Shown here: piece after piece, positions 25,990 through 35,088 of the stretch
Numbering within the stretch: the first letter of the stretch is position 1
Layout: each line of letters starts with the position of its first letter
DNA from: Paenibacillus sp. FSL H8-0548
GTDB taxonomy: Bacteria; Bacillota; Bacilli; Paenibacillales; Paenibacillaceae
Length of the DNA: 64,000 nucleotides
Direction: 5' to 3'
Assembly (NCBI RefSeq): GCF_038630985.1
Contig: NZ_CP152049.1
Span: forward strand, 4,111,501-4,175,500
Notes under the pieces: model-generated
Databases searched by the model: none
What the model was told of the DNA's origin: nothing
The model's input: only the letters and a program-made list of their open reading frames with translations
Program-made: the position numbers and the translations under genes

Positions 25990-26786
25990 CGTGCGGTTAC
26001 CGCACTCATAAGATCATTTACCGCTTCGCTTACGTTATCATGCCGCATGAAATATTCACCGATTAACAGACCATGTGCGCCTGCACCTTGTAAAAACTCG
26101 ACATCCGGCTTGCCCGCGATTCCACTCTCGCTTATAATCGTCACGTTCTCCGGCATATGTCCAATTAAAGCTTCCGTTGTTTTCAAATCGGTAACGAAGG
26201 ATTTCAAATCACGATTATTAATGCCGATCAAGGTCGCTTTATCTAGCTCAAGCACAATTTCCAGCTCTTCTTGATTATGAACCTCCACAAGAACGTCCAT
26301 CCCAATTGATTTTGCAAGATCATGATACTCGCCGAGCTGCGCGGGTGTAAGAATAGCCGCTATAAGTAAAATCGCATCAGCACCAATTAAACGAGCCTCG
26401 TAAATTTGGCGGTGATCGATCGTGAAGTCCTTGCGCAGCAGCGGTAGTTTCACCGTATTTTTCACCGCAGTTAGAAACTCATTCGAGCCTTGAAAATAAT
26501 CCCGATCTGTCAAAACAGAAATGCAATCCGCACCAGCACTTTCATAGGCTGCAGCAAGTGCCCTAGGATCAAAGTCGCTGCGTATTAACCCTTTGGACGG
26601 AGAGGCCTTCTTGACCTCTGCGATCAGTCCCATGCCTCGGTTGCGGCCGGCAGGAGTCAATGCATGCTCAAAGCCTCTGCAAGCGTCAAGCGCAGCGATT
26701 TGCTTCTCGACCTGAGCAAGCTCGAAGCGTGCGGCCAGCTCTTCAACCTCTGTTTTTTTTGTTGCAACAATTTTATCTAGAAACAT
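25986..26786 (-). CDS. trpC: Indole-3-glycerol phosphate synthase
   Basis: Ring closure of CdRP to indole-3-glycerol phosphate. Catalytic Lys and Glu are visible in LIAEVKKASPSKG, LLRKDFTI and VLVEVHNQEELE; the phosphate loop is IISESGIAG. The ATG at 26786, giving 266 residues, is preferred over the longer frame starting at 26840. It overlaps the trpD end by 14 bases. Confidence 0.96.
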   Translation of the reverse strand: MFLDKIVATKKTEVEELAARFELAQVEKQIAALDACRGFEHALTPAGRNRGMGLIAEVKKASPSKGLIRSDFDPRALAAAYESAGADCISVLTDRDYFQGSNEFLTAVKNTVKLPLLRKDFTIDHRQIYEARLIGADAILLIAAILTPAQLGEYHDLAKSIGMDVLVEVHNQEELEIVLELDKATLIGINNRDLKSFVTDLKTTEALIGHMPENVTIISESGIAGKPDVEFLQGAGAHGLLIGEYFMRHDNVSEAVNDLMSAVTAR

Positions 26787-27825
26787 GTGCCAACTCTCCT
26801 GTCGTTTGAATAAGACTAACGAGCTTTTGCTGTGCTTCACCTGAATCGATAACTTTATCTGCTATAGCCGCTCCCTCACGGATCGTAGCGGCCAAACCGC
26901 CTACATAAATGCATGCGCCTGCATTGGCAAGGACGATATCACGGTAAGCCCCCTGCTCCTCACCTGAAAAAATAGCTCGAATAAGTGCAGCATTGACTTC
27001 CGGTTCACCGCCCATCACTTCTGCAATTGGCCAGCGAGCAAGCCCAAGCTCCTCAGGTGTTATATCGTAGGTGGTGACTACGCCATTTAGCAATTCGGAA
27101 ATTTGAGTAGGAGCGGAAATACTAATTTCATCTAGTCCATCATGGCTGCTAACGACCATCGCTCGTTTCAAGCCCAAATCACCCAGTACTTCAGCGACTG
27201 TTGAGGTGCGTGCTCTGTCATATAAGCCTAAAAGCTGTCGATCAGCGCCTGCTGGATTCGTAAGTGGCCCAAGCATGTTGAAAATCGTCCGAATTCCGAG
27301 CTCACGCCGTGGGACTGCCGCATAGCGGAGTGAAGGGTGATATAGCTGTGCAAACATAAAGCATATGCCAATGTCCTTCAAGCACAATGCAGCTTGCTCT
27401 GGCGAAAGTGTAATTTGTACGCCCAAAGCCTCCAGCACATCGGCGCTGCCTGCTTTTCCCGACATCGCACGGTTGCCATGCTTAGCCACACGAATTCCTG
27501 CTGCTGCTGCGATAATGGATGAAGCCGTTGAAATATTGAATTTATGAATGCCTGAGCCGCCGGTTCCGCAAGTGTCGAGTAAGCCCTCCTGCTCCGTAAT
27601 GAGGTGGCTTGAATGAGCCCGCATCGCCTCAGCAAAGCCCGTAATCTCGTCCTTAGTCTCACCCTTCATTCGAAGCGCAGTTACCACGCCAGCGATTTGT
27701 GCGGCTGTTGCCTCATCGCTCATGATGATGTTCATAACCTCGCTTGCTTGCTCTCTCGTTAGATCAGAACCGCCAATAAGCTGGTTTAATGCTTTCTGCA
27801 TCGTAATTTTTTCAGCAATCTGCAT
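26773..27825 (-). CDS. trpD: Anthranilate phosphoribosyltransferase
   Basis: Transfers phosphoribosyl from PRPP to anthranilate. 350 residues. PRPP-binding GTGGSGIHKFNIST (about residues 85-98), then KHGNRAMSGKAGSADVLEAL and a conserved Asp-Glu pair in SHDGLDEISI. The start codon overlaps the trpE stop as TAATG, the classical coupling arrangement. Confidence 0.97.
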   Translation of the reverse strand: MQIAEKITMQKALNQLIGGSDLTREQASEVMNIIMSDEATAAQIAGVVTALRMKGETKDEITGFAEAMRAHSSHLITEQEGLLDTCGTGGSGIHKFNISTASSIIAAAAGIRVAKHGNRAMSGKAGSADVLEALGVQITLSPEQAALCLKDIGICFMFAQLYHPSLRYAAVPRRELGIRTIFNMLGPLTNPAGADRQLLGLYDRARTSTVAEVLGDLGLKRAMVVSSHDGLDEISISAPTQISELLNGVVTTYDITPEELGLARWPIAEVMGGEPEVNAALIRAIFSGEEQGAYRDIVLANAGACIYVGGLAATIREGAAIADKVIDSGEAQQKLVSLIQTTGELAHVSR

Positions 27826-29396
27826 TATTGACCAAGCCCCTCTCCTGCATGAACGTAATAATCCATATTGATCGGATTGAAACGCTCAGACGAGTTTTTA
27901 GGCTGTGCAAAGATAGCTTCTGCAGTACGGATCGCTTTCAGACTGCCTTTTGCTTTATTAACTGTCTCTAAGTATTCACTCTCTGGTACTGAGTCCCATA
28001 CAATACCCGCGCCTGCTTGCACATAGGCTTTGCCATTTTTGAAAATAATGGTCCGGATCGTAATACAGGTATCCATCGTTCCTCCGAAGCCTAAGTATCC
28101 GATAGCCCCTGCATACGCGCCGCGAGCTTCATTCTCTAGCTCTGCGATAATTTCCATCGCTCTCAGCTTAGGTGCGCCTGAGACTGTACCCGCCGGCAAA
28201 CAGGACACAAAGGCATCAAAGAAATCCTTATCCTTATGAAGCGTACCTGACACATTTGATACAATGTGCATGACATGCGAATATCTCTCAATCTCCATAA
28301 ATGTATCACATTTAACAGTTCCAAACTCAGACACGCGTCCAATATCATTCCGGCCAAGATCCACGAGCATGAGATGCTCTGCCCGTTCCTTCTCGTCTGC
28401 AAGCAGTTCAAGCTCCAGCGCCTGATCCTCTTCCTCCGTTTTACCGCGCGGCCTTGTACCTGCAATTGGCCTTGTCTCCACGCGATCACCATCAACCTTA
28501 ACAAGCGCCTCTGGCGAAGCTCCGACGATAACCTCCTCGCCCATCTTCAAATAAAACATATAAGGAGAAGGATTCATCGTACGAAGCACACGATATACAT
28601 GCAGCGGATCAATGTCGGTTTCAATGCTGAAACGCTGTGACAGCACCACTTGAAAAATATCACCAGAACGAATGTATTGCTTCGCTTGTTCAATATTCGA
28701 AATAAACTGCTCCTTCGTCACATTGGATTGAACATCACCAAGCTCATAATCTACTTCAGTGGAAGCTCCAGTCATCAGCGGTATGGTAACCGGCTGCTGC
28801 AATCGTTCAATTGTTGCTTCAATCTTCGCTACCGCCGCAGCGTAGCTTGTTGCGATTTCAGCGTCTGTTGCCCCTTCAGAAATATGAACATTGCCGACAA
28901 TTTGCAGCTTTTGCTTAAAATGATCAAATACGATCACTTGATCACAAAACATAAATTGCATATCATTCATGCTCAAATCATCAATGCGATGAGCCGGCAG
29001 CTTCTCGTAATATTGAAGCAGATCATAGCCAAAAAATCCGATTGCACCGCCGGTGAATGGAGGCAGCTCTGGAAGTGACGGGCTGCGGAATGAACGCAAA
29101 TGAGCCTTTAGAAGCTCAATGGGCTTATCATTAAGCACCTGCTTCTCTCCTCTATGCTCCAGCACCATCTCGCCGTTTTTACCATATAGCATCATAAAGG
29201 GGTCTGTTCCGATAAACGAATAACGCGCCCATTTCGATCCGCCCTCCACACTCTCAAGAAGAAAAGCATAATTCTCCTTTGCAAAATGCTGAAACAGACG
29301 AATTGGCGTTTCTGTATCCGCCATCATGTATCGTACGATTGGAATTAGATTATACTGCCCGGCTAGACGTGTAACATGCTGTAGCTCATTTGACAT
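27825..29396 (-). CDS. trpE: Anthranilate synthase component I
   Basis: Makes anthranilate from chorismate with ammonia from a glutaminase partner (TrpG/PabA), which is not in this window; in B. subtilis that subunit is shared and lies in the folate operon. 523 residues. The N-terminal half carries the tryptophan feedback motif LLES (in FLLESVEGGSKWARYSF). The C-terminal chorismate-binding domain shows PSPYMFYLK, RPIAGTRPRGKTEEED and the Mg-binding SGAPKLRAMEI. GGGAGG precedes the ATG at 29396. Expression should be set by the TRAP leader directly upstream. Confidence 0.96.
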   Translation of the reverse strand: MSNELQHVTRLAGQYNLIPIVRYMMADTETPIRLFQHFAKENYAFLLESVEGGSKWARYSFIGTDPFMMLYGKNGEMVLEHRGEKQVLNDKPIELLKAHLRSFRSPSLPELPPFTGGAIGFFGYDLLQYYEKLPAHRIDDLSMNDMQFMFCDQVIVFDHFKQKLQIVGNVHISEGATDAEIATSYAAAVAKIEATIERLQQPVTIPLMTGASTEVDYELGDVQSNVTKEQFISNIEQAKQYIRSGDIFQVVLSQRFSIETDIDPLHVYRVLRTMNPSPYMFYLKMGEEVIVGASPEALVKVDGDRVETRPIAGTRPRGKTEEEDQALELELLADEKERAEHLMLVDLGRNDIGRVSEFGTVKCDTFMEIERYSHVMHIVSNVSGTLHKDKDFFDAFVSCLPAGTVSGAPKLRAMEIIAELENEARGAYAGAIGYLGFGGTMDTCITIRTIIFKNGKAYVQAGAGIVWDSVPESEYLETVNKAKGSLKAIRTAEAIFAQPKNSSERFNPINMDYYVHAGEGLGQ

Positions 29397-29440
29397 TCCG
29401 AACAACCTCCCAGTTTGTTTATATTTCTGTTTATAGAAAC

Positions 29441-29467
29441 AAAAAAAGCTCCTGCATGAGCAGGAGC
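29441..29467 (-). terminator. trp leader attenuator terminator
   Basis: GCTCCTGC-TCAT-GCAGGAGC on the minus strand, an 8-bp perfect stem followed by seven T, ending 45 bases before trpE. The terminator's CTGCTC could alternatively pair with GAGCAG inside the TRAP triplet array, which would give an antiterminator. Binding of TRAP to the array would then favour this terminator. Confidence 0.85.
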
Positions 29468-29587
29468 GTTGGTTTAGATGATGACGGAAGTGTGTAAGCG
29501 GAAAAAACATAATGGTAGGTAGGAGGAAAAAGCACTTTTACAACCCCAGCGCCTATGCACATAAGATCGTTCAGCTGTTTCATACAA

Positions 29588-29669
29588 CTCCATACTACAA
29601 TCTGCTCTACTCTGCTTCTCTCAACTAATCTCGGCTCATCTCAACTCATAACTCTGCTCTGCTACTCTC
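29588..29669 (-). promoter_or_regulatory. TRAP-binding site (GAG/TAG triplet array) of the trp leader
   Basis: Read on the minus strand, GAG or TAG triplets occur mostly every five bases. Their plus-strand coordinates start at 29667, 29662, 29657, 29652, 29645, 29640, 29635, 29630, 29625, 29620, 29610, 29605 and 29595; AAG at 29615 and GAT at 29600 are imperfect members. A final GAG lies at 29588. Eleven repeats with two-base spacers is the known TRAP target. The transcript is predicted to start just before the first triplet. Confidence 0.92.
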
Positions 29670-29682
29670 ACTTACGTTATTA

Positions 29683-29712
29683 AATATACAACAACGAACG
29701 GCCGTGCGTCAA
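29683..29712 (-). promoter_or_regulatory. Internal trp promoter
   Basis: Minus strand TTGACG (29707-29712) and TATATT (29683-29688), 18 bases apart, placed between aroH and the TRAP array. It allows trpEDCFBA to be transcribed independently of the aro genes. Confidence 0.75.
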
Positions 29713-29740
29713 CAAAGGTTATTCGAGCTTATATAGTCCC

Positions 29741-30109
29741 TTAGGCTTTGGACAAATCTGGACGAAGCGCCTTCGCGCCATTTAAATAAACATGGTTAAT
29801 TTCTGCTTGTGTCTTATCCGTGTTTATTAAAACCATCAGTCTAATGCAGCGTTCAAGACTGCCCTTAACCGGTACCTCAAGCGCACACATAAGCGGAACA
29901 AGCTCCCATCCCTGCATTTGGCGAATAGCACGTGCCGGGAATGTCTCATCAAGATCATTCGTAACCGTCACAAATACGCTGCAAATGTCATCGGGTACGA
30001 TCTCATTGTCTGCTACGATCGCATTTAGCATTTCAATCGTTGCATCCAGAATCGGAAGTTCTTCATTCGTATTAACGGTAATTGCACCGCGGATTCCTCT
30101 AACGCTCAT
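29741..30109 (-). CDS. aroH: Chorismate mutase (AroH type)
   Basis: Converts chorismate to prephenate. 122 residues, the trimeric alpha/beta-barrel AroH class, not the helical AroQ class. Visible features: VRGIRGAITV start, Arg-7 and Glu-77 equivalents in RGAITVN and MCALEVPVKGSLERCIR. Adjacent to aroB (one base gap). Confidence 0.95.
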   Translation of the reverse strand: MSVRGIRGAITVNTNEELPILDATIEMLNAIVADNEIVPDDICSVFVTVTNDLDETFPARAIRQMQGWELVPLMCALEVPVKGSLERCIRLMVLINTDKTQAEINHVYLNGAKALRPDLSKA

Positions 30110-30110
30110 C

Positions 30111-31208
30111 CTACTCTACCTCCAGCTTCAATTGCTCTACAATTTCTCGTACCCATTGTACGGAAACATCCGATTTGATTTCGACTTTCCCAATTTCCGT
30201 CGGTACAACAAATACCATCGTACCCTCTGAAAACTTCTTGTCGTGCATCATGGCTTCCATAATCTTATCTACGTCAAAATGCGCAGGAAGACGTACGGGA
30301 AGTCCGCATTTCGCAAGCACTCGCTTCGTTACGGTATAGACCTCTTCAGGCGCACCATAACGGAGTCCAAGCTTCGCTGAGCCTATCATCCCGATCGATA
30401 TGGCTTCCCCATGCAGCAGCTCTCCATAGCCTGCAACAGCCTCTAGCGCGTGCCCAATGGTATGACCTAAATTCAAGATCGCTCTAAGATCATTTTCCCG
30501 CTCATCCTTAGATACGACAGCCGCTTTTACACTGCAGCCTTTGTACAACGCATAGCCAAGTGCATCCGCATCAAGCGCAAGCAGCTTCTCCGCATTTTCC
30601 TCGCACCAGTCCGTAAAGGCTTCATCCCAAATCAGTCCGTGCTTAACTACCTCAGAGAGGCCAGCGCTTACTTCCCTTGGAGGCAGCGTCTGAAGTGTAT
30701 GTAAATCATACAAAACCAGCTCTGGCTGATGGAACGCACCGATTATGTTTTTTGCAAGCGGATGATTGACGGCAACCTTCCCGCCAACACTGCTGTCATG
30801 TGCCAAAATAGTCGTCGGTACTTGAACGAATTTAATGCCGCGCATATAGGACGCTGCCACAAAACCTGCAAGATCACCAACAACTCCGCCGCCTAGCGCA
30901 ACGATAGCAGATTTACGATCAAGTCCGGCTTCGAGCGCCTTCGTAACAAGTGATTCCAGCATAGACAGCGATTTCGAGCTCTCTCCCGAAGGGACTACTA
31001 CACTTGCAGTCATAAAGCCAGCAGCAGCAAGCCCAGATTCAAAAGCCTCTAAATGAAATTTCGCAACACAGCTGTCCGTAATAATAAGAAGAGGTGATTT
31101 CTTGCTAATGCCATGTTTAGTAAAATAGGATGATGCCTCTTTGAGAAGCCCTTCGCCAATGTATATAGGATAAGAACGGTCGCCTAGCTCTACTGTTAGC
31201 TCACGCAT
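30111..31208 (-). CDS. aroB: 3-dehydroquinate synthase
   Basis: Second step of the shikimate pathway (DAHP to 3-dehydroquinate), NAD- and metal-dependent. 365 residues. NAD site GGGVVGDLAGFVAASYMRGI (about residues 106-125), Lys in SSVGGKVAVNHPLAKN, and metal ligands in LSEVVKHGLIWD and LGHTIGHALEA. It starts two bases after aroC. Confidence 0.97.
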   Translation of the reverse strand: MRELTVELGDRSYPIYIGEGLLKEASSYFTKHGISKKSPLLIITDSCVAKFHLEAFESGLAAAGFMTASVVVPSGESSKSLSMLESLVTKALEAGLDRKSAIVALGGGVVGDLAGFVAASYMRGIKFVQVPTTILAHDSSVGGKVAVNHPLAKNIIGAFHQPELVLYDLHTLQTLPPREVSAGLSEVVKHGLIWDEAFTDWCEENAEKLLALDADALGYALYKGCSVKAAVVSKDERENDLRAILNLGHTIGHALEAVAGYGELLHGEAISIGMIGSAKLGLRYGAPEEVYTVTKRVLAKCGLPVRLPAHFDVDKIMEAMMHDKKFSEGTMVFVVPTEIGKVEIKSDVSVQWVREIVEQLKLEVE

Positions 31209-31210
31209 AC

Positions 31211-32380
31211 CTAGTACCGTCCTAGCTGCTCTTGGTAATTGTTAAGATTCGCACGAATTTCCTCGATGGAATCGCCGCCGAATTTCTCAAGAAATGCTTT
31301 GGCAACCTCCCAAGCGACTACATGCTCCATAACAACGCTCGCAGCAGGCACTGCACAGCTGTCAGAACGCTCTACTTGTGCAGTGAACGGTTCTTTGGTG
31401 TCGATATCCACACTACGAAGCGGTTTATACAATGTCGGGATCGGTTTCATTACCCCGCGCACGACAATCTGCTCACCATTCGTCATCCCGCCTTCGAAGC
31501 CGCCTAGACGATTCGTTGCACGGTGATAGCCGCGCTCTGCTTCGTACATAATTTCATCATGCACCTGCGAGCCGCGAAGCTTTGCCGCTTCAAAGCCAAT
31601 ACCAATCTCACAGCCCTTGAAGGCATTGATCGATACGACCGCTTGTGCAATTCGTCCGTCCAGCTTCCGATCATATTGCACATGACTGCCAAGTCCGATT
31701 GGCACACCCTCGATAATACATTCCACAATTCCGCCAATGGAATCGCCTTCTGCTTTTATCTGATCGATATAATCCGTCATCTTCTGCTCGGTTTCCTTGT
31801 CTACAACACGAACCGAGGATTCCTCGGTCAACCTGATCAGCTCGTCCACAGGAAGCTGATTAGCAGGAGCTTCAATCTCACCAATGCGTATCACTTGTCC
31901 AGCTACTTTTATTCCGAATTCCGCCAAAAATTGTCTCGCTACCGCGCCGACTGCTACACGTGCTGCCGTCTCGCGAGCACTGGAGCGCTCAAGTACGTTG
32001 CGCAAATCCTTAAGATCATATTTTAATCCACCGTTCAAATCAGCATGACCAGGGCGCGGACGATGAACACGGCGCTTCTCCTCATCACTGCCTTCAATAG
32101 GCTCGATATTCATCACAGAGGTCCAATGCTTCCAATCATTGTTAGCTACAATAAGTGCTACTGGAGCACCTGTTGTTCTGCCATGACGTACGCCTCCGAC
32201 AATATTAGCTGTATCCTTCTCGATCTGCATACGACGTCCACGACCATGACCCTTCTGGCGTCTCTGCAGTTGAAAGTTCAATTCTTCAAAGTCAATGTTC
32301 AAATTGCTTGGCAATCCTTCGATAATAGCTGTTAACTGGGGACCATGTGTTTCCCCCGCTGTCAAATATCTTAAACTCAA
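31211..32380 (-). CDS. aroC: Chorismate synthase
   Basis: Last common step of aromatic synthesis, EPSP to chorismate, FMN-dependent. 389 residues. Signatures: [20 protein letters not shown] at the N-terminus, [12 protein letters not shown], and [14 protein letters not shown]. The TTG at 32380, eight bases after AAGGAGG, gives the family N-terminus. This is the first gene of the aromatic supraoperon here, right after a strong terminator. It corresponds to the gene called aroF in B. subtilis. Confidence 0.96.
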   Translation of the reverse strand: MSLRYLTAGETHGPQLTAIIEGLPSNLNIDFEELNFQLQRRQKGHGRGRRMQIEKDTANIVGGVRHGRTTGAPVALIVANNDWKHWTSVMNIEPIEGSDEEKRRVHRPRPGHADLNGGLKYDLKDLRNVLERSSARETAARVAVGAVARQFLAEFGIKVAGQVIRIGEIEAPANQLPVDELIRLTEESSVRVVDKETEQKMTDYIDQIKAEGDSIGGIVECIIEGVPIGLGSHVQYDRKLDGRIAQAVVSINAFKGCEIGIGFEAAKLRGSQVHDEIMYEAERGYHRATNRLGGFEGGMTNGEQIVVRGVMKPIPTLYKPLRSVDIDTKEPFTAQVERSDSCAVPAASVVMEHVVAWEVAKAFLEKFGGDSIEEIRANLNNYQEQLGRY

Positions 32381-32512
32381 TCCGAGCTCCTCCTTCAAGG
32401 CAAGCCTACCTACGCCTGCTGTGCTTTAGTGCACTAAACATCTTTGCTCATTATAGTACAGCCCCACCATTTTGACAACAATTTAGCGTGATGATAACCG
32501 CCAGCTGCACAT

Positions 32513-32562
32513 AAAAACAGGCTGACGGAAATGTCTACTTGAACGACATTTCCGTCAGCCTG
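32513..32562 (-). terminator. Strong terminator ahead of aroC
   Basis: CAGGCTGACGGAAATGTC is perfectly complementary to GACATTTCCGTCAGCCTG (18 bp, nine-base loop), followed by five T on the minus strand. It separates the cheR/prenyl block from the aromatic genes. Confidence 0.85.
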
Positions 32563-32577
32563 CGCAGCATGCTGCTA

Positions 32578-32745
32578 TTAACTATTCACCGATTTTTTCC
32601 CGAGCAGCACTGTTCCATCATTCATGAGCAGCGGATCATTCACAAGTCTAGTCATTTGCCCGCTGTCTACTCCAATAATCTGTGCGCATTCTTGAATCGA
32701 AATAAAACCGCGCCTGTAGGCGGCTATTACTTTACGCTTATCCAT
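32578..32745 (-). CDS. Small HTH-like protein, 55 aa
   Basis: Begins MDKRKVIAAYRRGFISIQEC and continues with AQIIGVDSGQMTRLVND, which looks like a helix-turn-helix of the kind used by small DNA-binding proteins. GGAGG lies about 12 bases before the ATG at 32745; an earlier in-frame ATG at 32757 is too close to it. Not present at this position in B. subtilis to my knowledge. It follows cheR and is closed by the terminator. Confidence 0.6.
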   Translation of the reverse strand: MDKRKVIAAYRRGFISIQECAQIIGVDSGQMTRLVNDPLLMNDGTVLLGKKSVNS

Positions 32746-32819
32746 CGGTTTCTTCATCCTCCAAGTCATGTAGCTAATAACTAGTATAGGAGAAGATGGA
32801 AATCGATATACATGGGCGC

Positions 32820-33599
32820 CTAGGTCCGACGGTAAAAGAAGGTATCTGCCGTTTCAAATCCGTACTGTGCAGGTGAAAAAATTTGCTCTGTGCTGCCAAC
32901 AAATAACAATCCACCCGGCTTAAGCGCTTTGGAGAACTTGTGGTAGAGCAGGTGCTTAGCTTCCTCCGTAAAATAAATCATAACATTACGACATACAATA
33001 AGATCAAACGAACTGTCAAAATGATCATGCAGCAGGTTTTGTTGTTTAAATTGAATAAATTTTTTCAAGGAATCCGAAATCAGATAAGCGCCATCCGCTT
33101 GCTTAAAATACTTTTGCCTGCAATCCTGAGGCACATCTCTTAAGGATCGCTCTAAATAGCTTCCTTCCATTGCCTTCTGCAGCACATTGGTATCAAGGTC
33201 TGTAGCGAGCAAAGTGGCGCGCTCCAAAGCACCAAGCTCAGATAGGATCATGGCAAGCGTATAGGGCTCCTCGCCCGTAGAGCAAGCTGCGCTCCATACT
33301 TTGAGCCGATTTGTTGTTTTAAGCATCTCTGGAAAAAACCGCGTCTGTAAAATTTCCCACCGCGAAGGGTTTCTCCAAAACTCCGACACATTAATCGTCA
33401 TTCGATCCAAAAATTCATTAAGCAAGCTGCGATTTTGTTCAATCGCCTTCCAATATTCCTCAAACGTCTGAAAGCCATGCTTCATTCTAAGCGTGGTCAG
33501 CCTTCGTTTCATTTGAGCTTCTTTATATTGCGACAGATCGATATCGGTCTTTTGCTTTATTCTAACAATAAACTGCGTAAAATCACGGTCCTCAAGCAT
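32820..33599 (-). CDS. cheR: Chemotaxis protein methyltransferase CheR
   Basis: SAM-dependent glutamate methyltransferase that modifies chemoreceptors. 259 residues. N-terminal helical domain, then the SAM fold with KVWSAACSTGEEPYTLAMIL (about residues 99-118), LATDLDTNVLQKA and VCRNVMIYF. GGAGG five bases before the ATG at 33599 sets the start. Position between ndk and aroC is conserved in Bacillales. An MCP gene lies elsewhere in the window (8127). Confidence 0.94.
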   Translation of the reverse strand: MLEDRDFTQFIVRIKQKTDIDLSQYKEAQMKRRLTTLRMKHGFQTFEEYWKAIEQNRSLLNEFLDRMTINVSEFWRNPSRWEILQTRFFPEMLKTTNRLKVWSAACSTGEEPYTLAMILSELGALERATLLATDLDTNVLQKAMEGSYLERSLRDVPQDCRQKYFKQADGAYLISDSLKKFIQFKQQNLLHDHFDSSFDLIVCRNVMIYFTEEAKHLLYHKFSKALKPGGLLFVGSTEQIFSPAQYGFETADTFFYRRT

Positions 33600-33632
33600 A
33601 GGCTCCTCCATCGATATTATAATGATGAAAAA

Positions 33633-34076
33633 TTAAATCCACCGTTGAATGGTATGCTCATAATCAACAAGCTCGGATTCCGCGAAGAAGATGCCAATCT
33701 CTCTTTCTGCATTTTCCGCTGAATCAGAGCCGTGTATGAGGTTAAAATTCGTATGTACTGCTAAGTCGGAACGAATGGTGCCTGGCAGCGCATCAATAGC
33801 ATCTGTCTTGCCGATAAGCGCGCGCGTTAATGCAATAACGTTATCACCTTGCCACACCATTGCAAATACAGGACCGGATGCAATAAACTCAAGCAGCGGC
33901 TCATAGAAGCCCTTGCCCTTATGCTCCTCATAATGACGCTCCGCAAGCTCACGGCTAACGACCATAAATTTGGCCGCTGACAGCTGTAGTCCCTTCTTTT
34001 CAAACCTCGAAACGATTTCACCAATCAAGCCCCGTTGAACTCCATCCGGTTTAATCATTAGAAAAGTTCTTTCCAT
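33633..34076 (-). CDS. ndk: Nucleoside diphosphate kinase
   Basis: Transfers the terminal phosphate between nucleoside triphosphates and diphosphates. 147 residues. [20 protein letters not shown] at the start and the phosphohistidine in [18 protein letters not shown] (His about 115). Complete and of normal length. Confidence 0.97.
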   Translation of the reverse strand: MERTFLMIKPDGVQRGLIGEIVSRFEKKGLQLSAAKFMVVSRELAERHYEEHKGKGFYEPLLEFIASGPVFAMVWQGDNVIALTRALIGKTDAIDALPGTIRSDLAVHTNFNLIHGSDSAENAEREIGIFFAESELVDYEHTIQRWI

Positions 34077-34105
34077 CCACGATCATTCCTTTCTAAATCT
34101 ATTTT

Positions 34106-35080
34106 TTAATAGTTGCGTTTCCCAACAAAATGAGCAATATCCAATAAATTCTTTTTCGCTGCGACATTCGGCAATCCCTCTAAAGCAAGCGCAGCTTTTT
34201 TTATATATTGATTGGCAAGCTGGTCGGCAAGATCACCGCCGCTGCTTTTACGAATTAATTCTATTGCACGAGCAGCATCTCTTTTCCCGCCGTGCTCATG
34301 GATGATGGAAATTTCTTTTAAAAGCGGTTCTCGTATGTTCGAATCCTGCAAAGCAAGAATAACTGGCAACGTTATGTTTCCTTGTCGCATATCGGAACCC
34401 GGCGGCTTGCCGATCTGCTTTTCTGTTCCATAAAGATCAAGTAAATCGTCACGTATTTGAAAAGCCATGCCAACGTTATAGCCATAACGGTATAGACGAT
34501 TGGAGGTTAAGCGATCGGTATTGGAAGCTACAGCTCCAAGCTGACAGCTAATTGCAATGAGCAAAGCGGTCTTGCGTCGTATTCTCAGCAAATAGTTTCG
34601 CAACGTTTGCTCCGTGTTAAAGAAATCTCTAATTTGCTCCATTTCACCAATACACATCTGAACCAGTGCGGAGGATAAAATCTGATGAATCTCTGGATTT
34701 GGAAGCTGGGCCGCAATGGACAATGCTTTGCCATGTATAAAATCACCCGTGTACATCGCAATGCGATTATCCCACTTGGATTTAACCGTCAACTGTCCGC
34801 GCCGAGTTTCCGCATCGTCAATAACATCATCATGTACGAGAGAAGCCATGTGGATAAGCTCCAGAGGGACAGCGATTCGTTTCATAACATCCAGCCGATA
34901 GTCGCCAAACTTACCAGCCAGCAGGACGAACACGGGTCTAATGCGCTTCCCTCCTGCTTTGAGCAAGTGCAAGGAAGCCTCGCTGAGCAGCATATGCTCA
35001 TCCGTCACGCTTCGCTCAAGCTCTTGCTCGATCTGATTCAGATCGCCTTTCATCTTTGCATACAAGTCTAGTAGTTTCAT
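34106..35080 (-). CDS. hepT: Heptaprenyl diphosphate synthase component II
   Basis: Catalytic large subunit of the two-component synthase that builds the menaquinone side chain. 324 residues. First Asp-rich motif LVHDDVIDDAETRRG (about residues 81-95), second QIRDDLLDLYG (about 209-219), with GGKRIRPVFVLL near residue 43. Its partner component I is the gene at 38165. In B. subtilis menG alone separates the two; here four genes do. Confidence 0.94.
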   Translation of the reverse strand: MKLLDLYAKMKGDLNQIEQELERSVTDEHMLLSEASLHLLKAGGKRIRPVFVLLAGKFGDYRLDVMKRIAVPLELIHMASLVHDDVIDDAETRRGQLTVKSKWDNRIAMYTGDFIHGKALSIAAQLPNPEIHQILSSALVQMCIGEMEQIRDFFNTEQTLRNYLLRIRRKTALLIAISCQLGAVASNTDRLTSNRLYRYGYNVGMAFQIRDDLLDLYGTEKQIGKPPGSDMRQGNITLPVILALQDSNIREPLLKEISIIHEHGGKRDAARAIELIRKSSGGDLADQLANQYIKKAALALEGLPNVAAKKNLLDIAHFVGKRNY

Positions 35081-35088
35081 TCTTTCAC

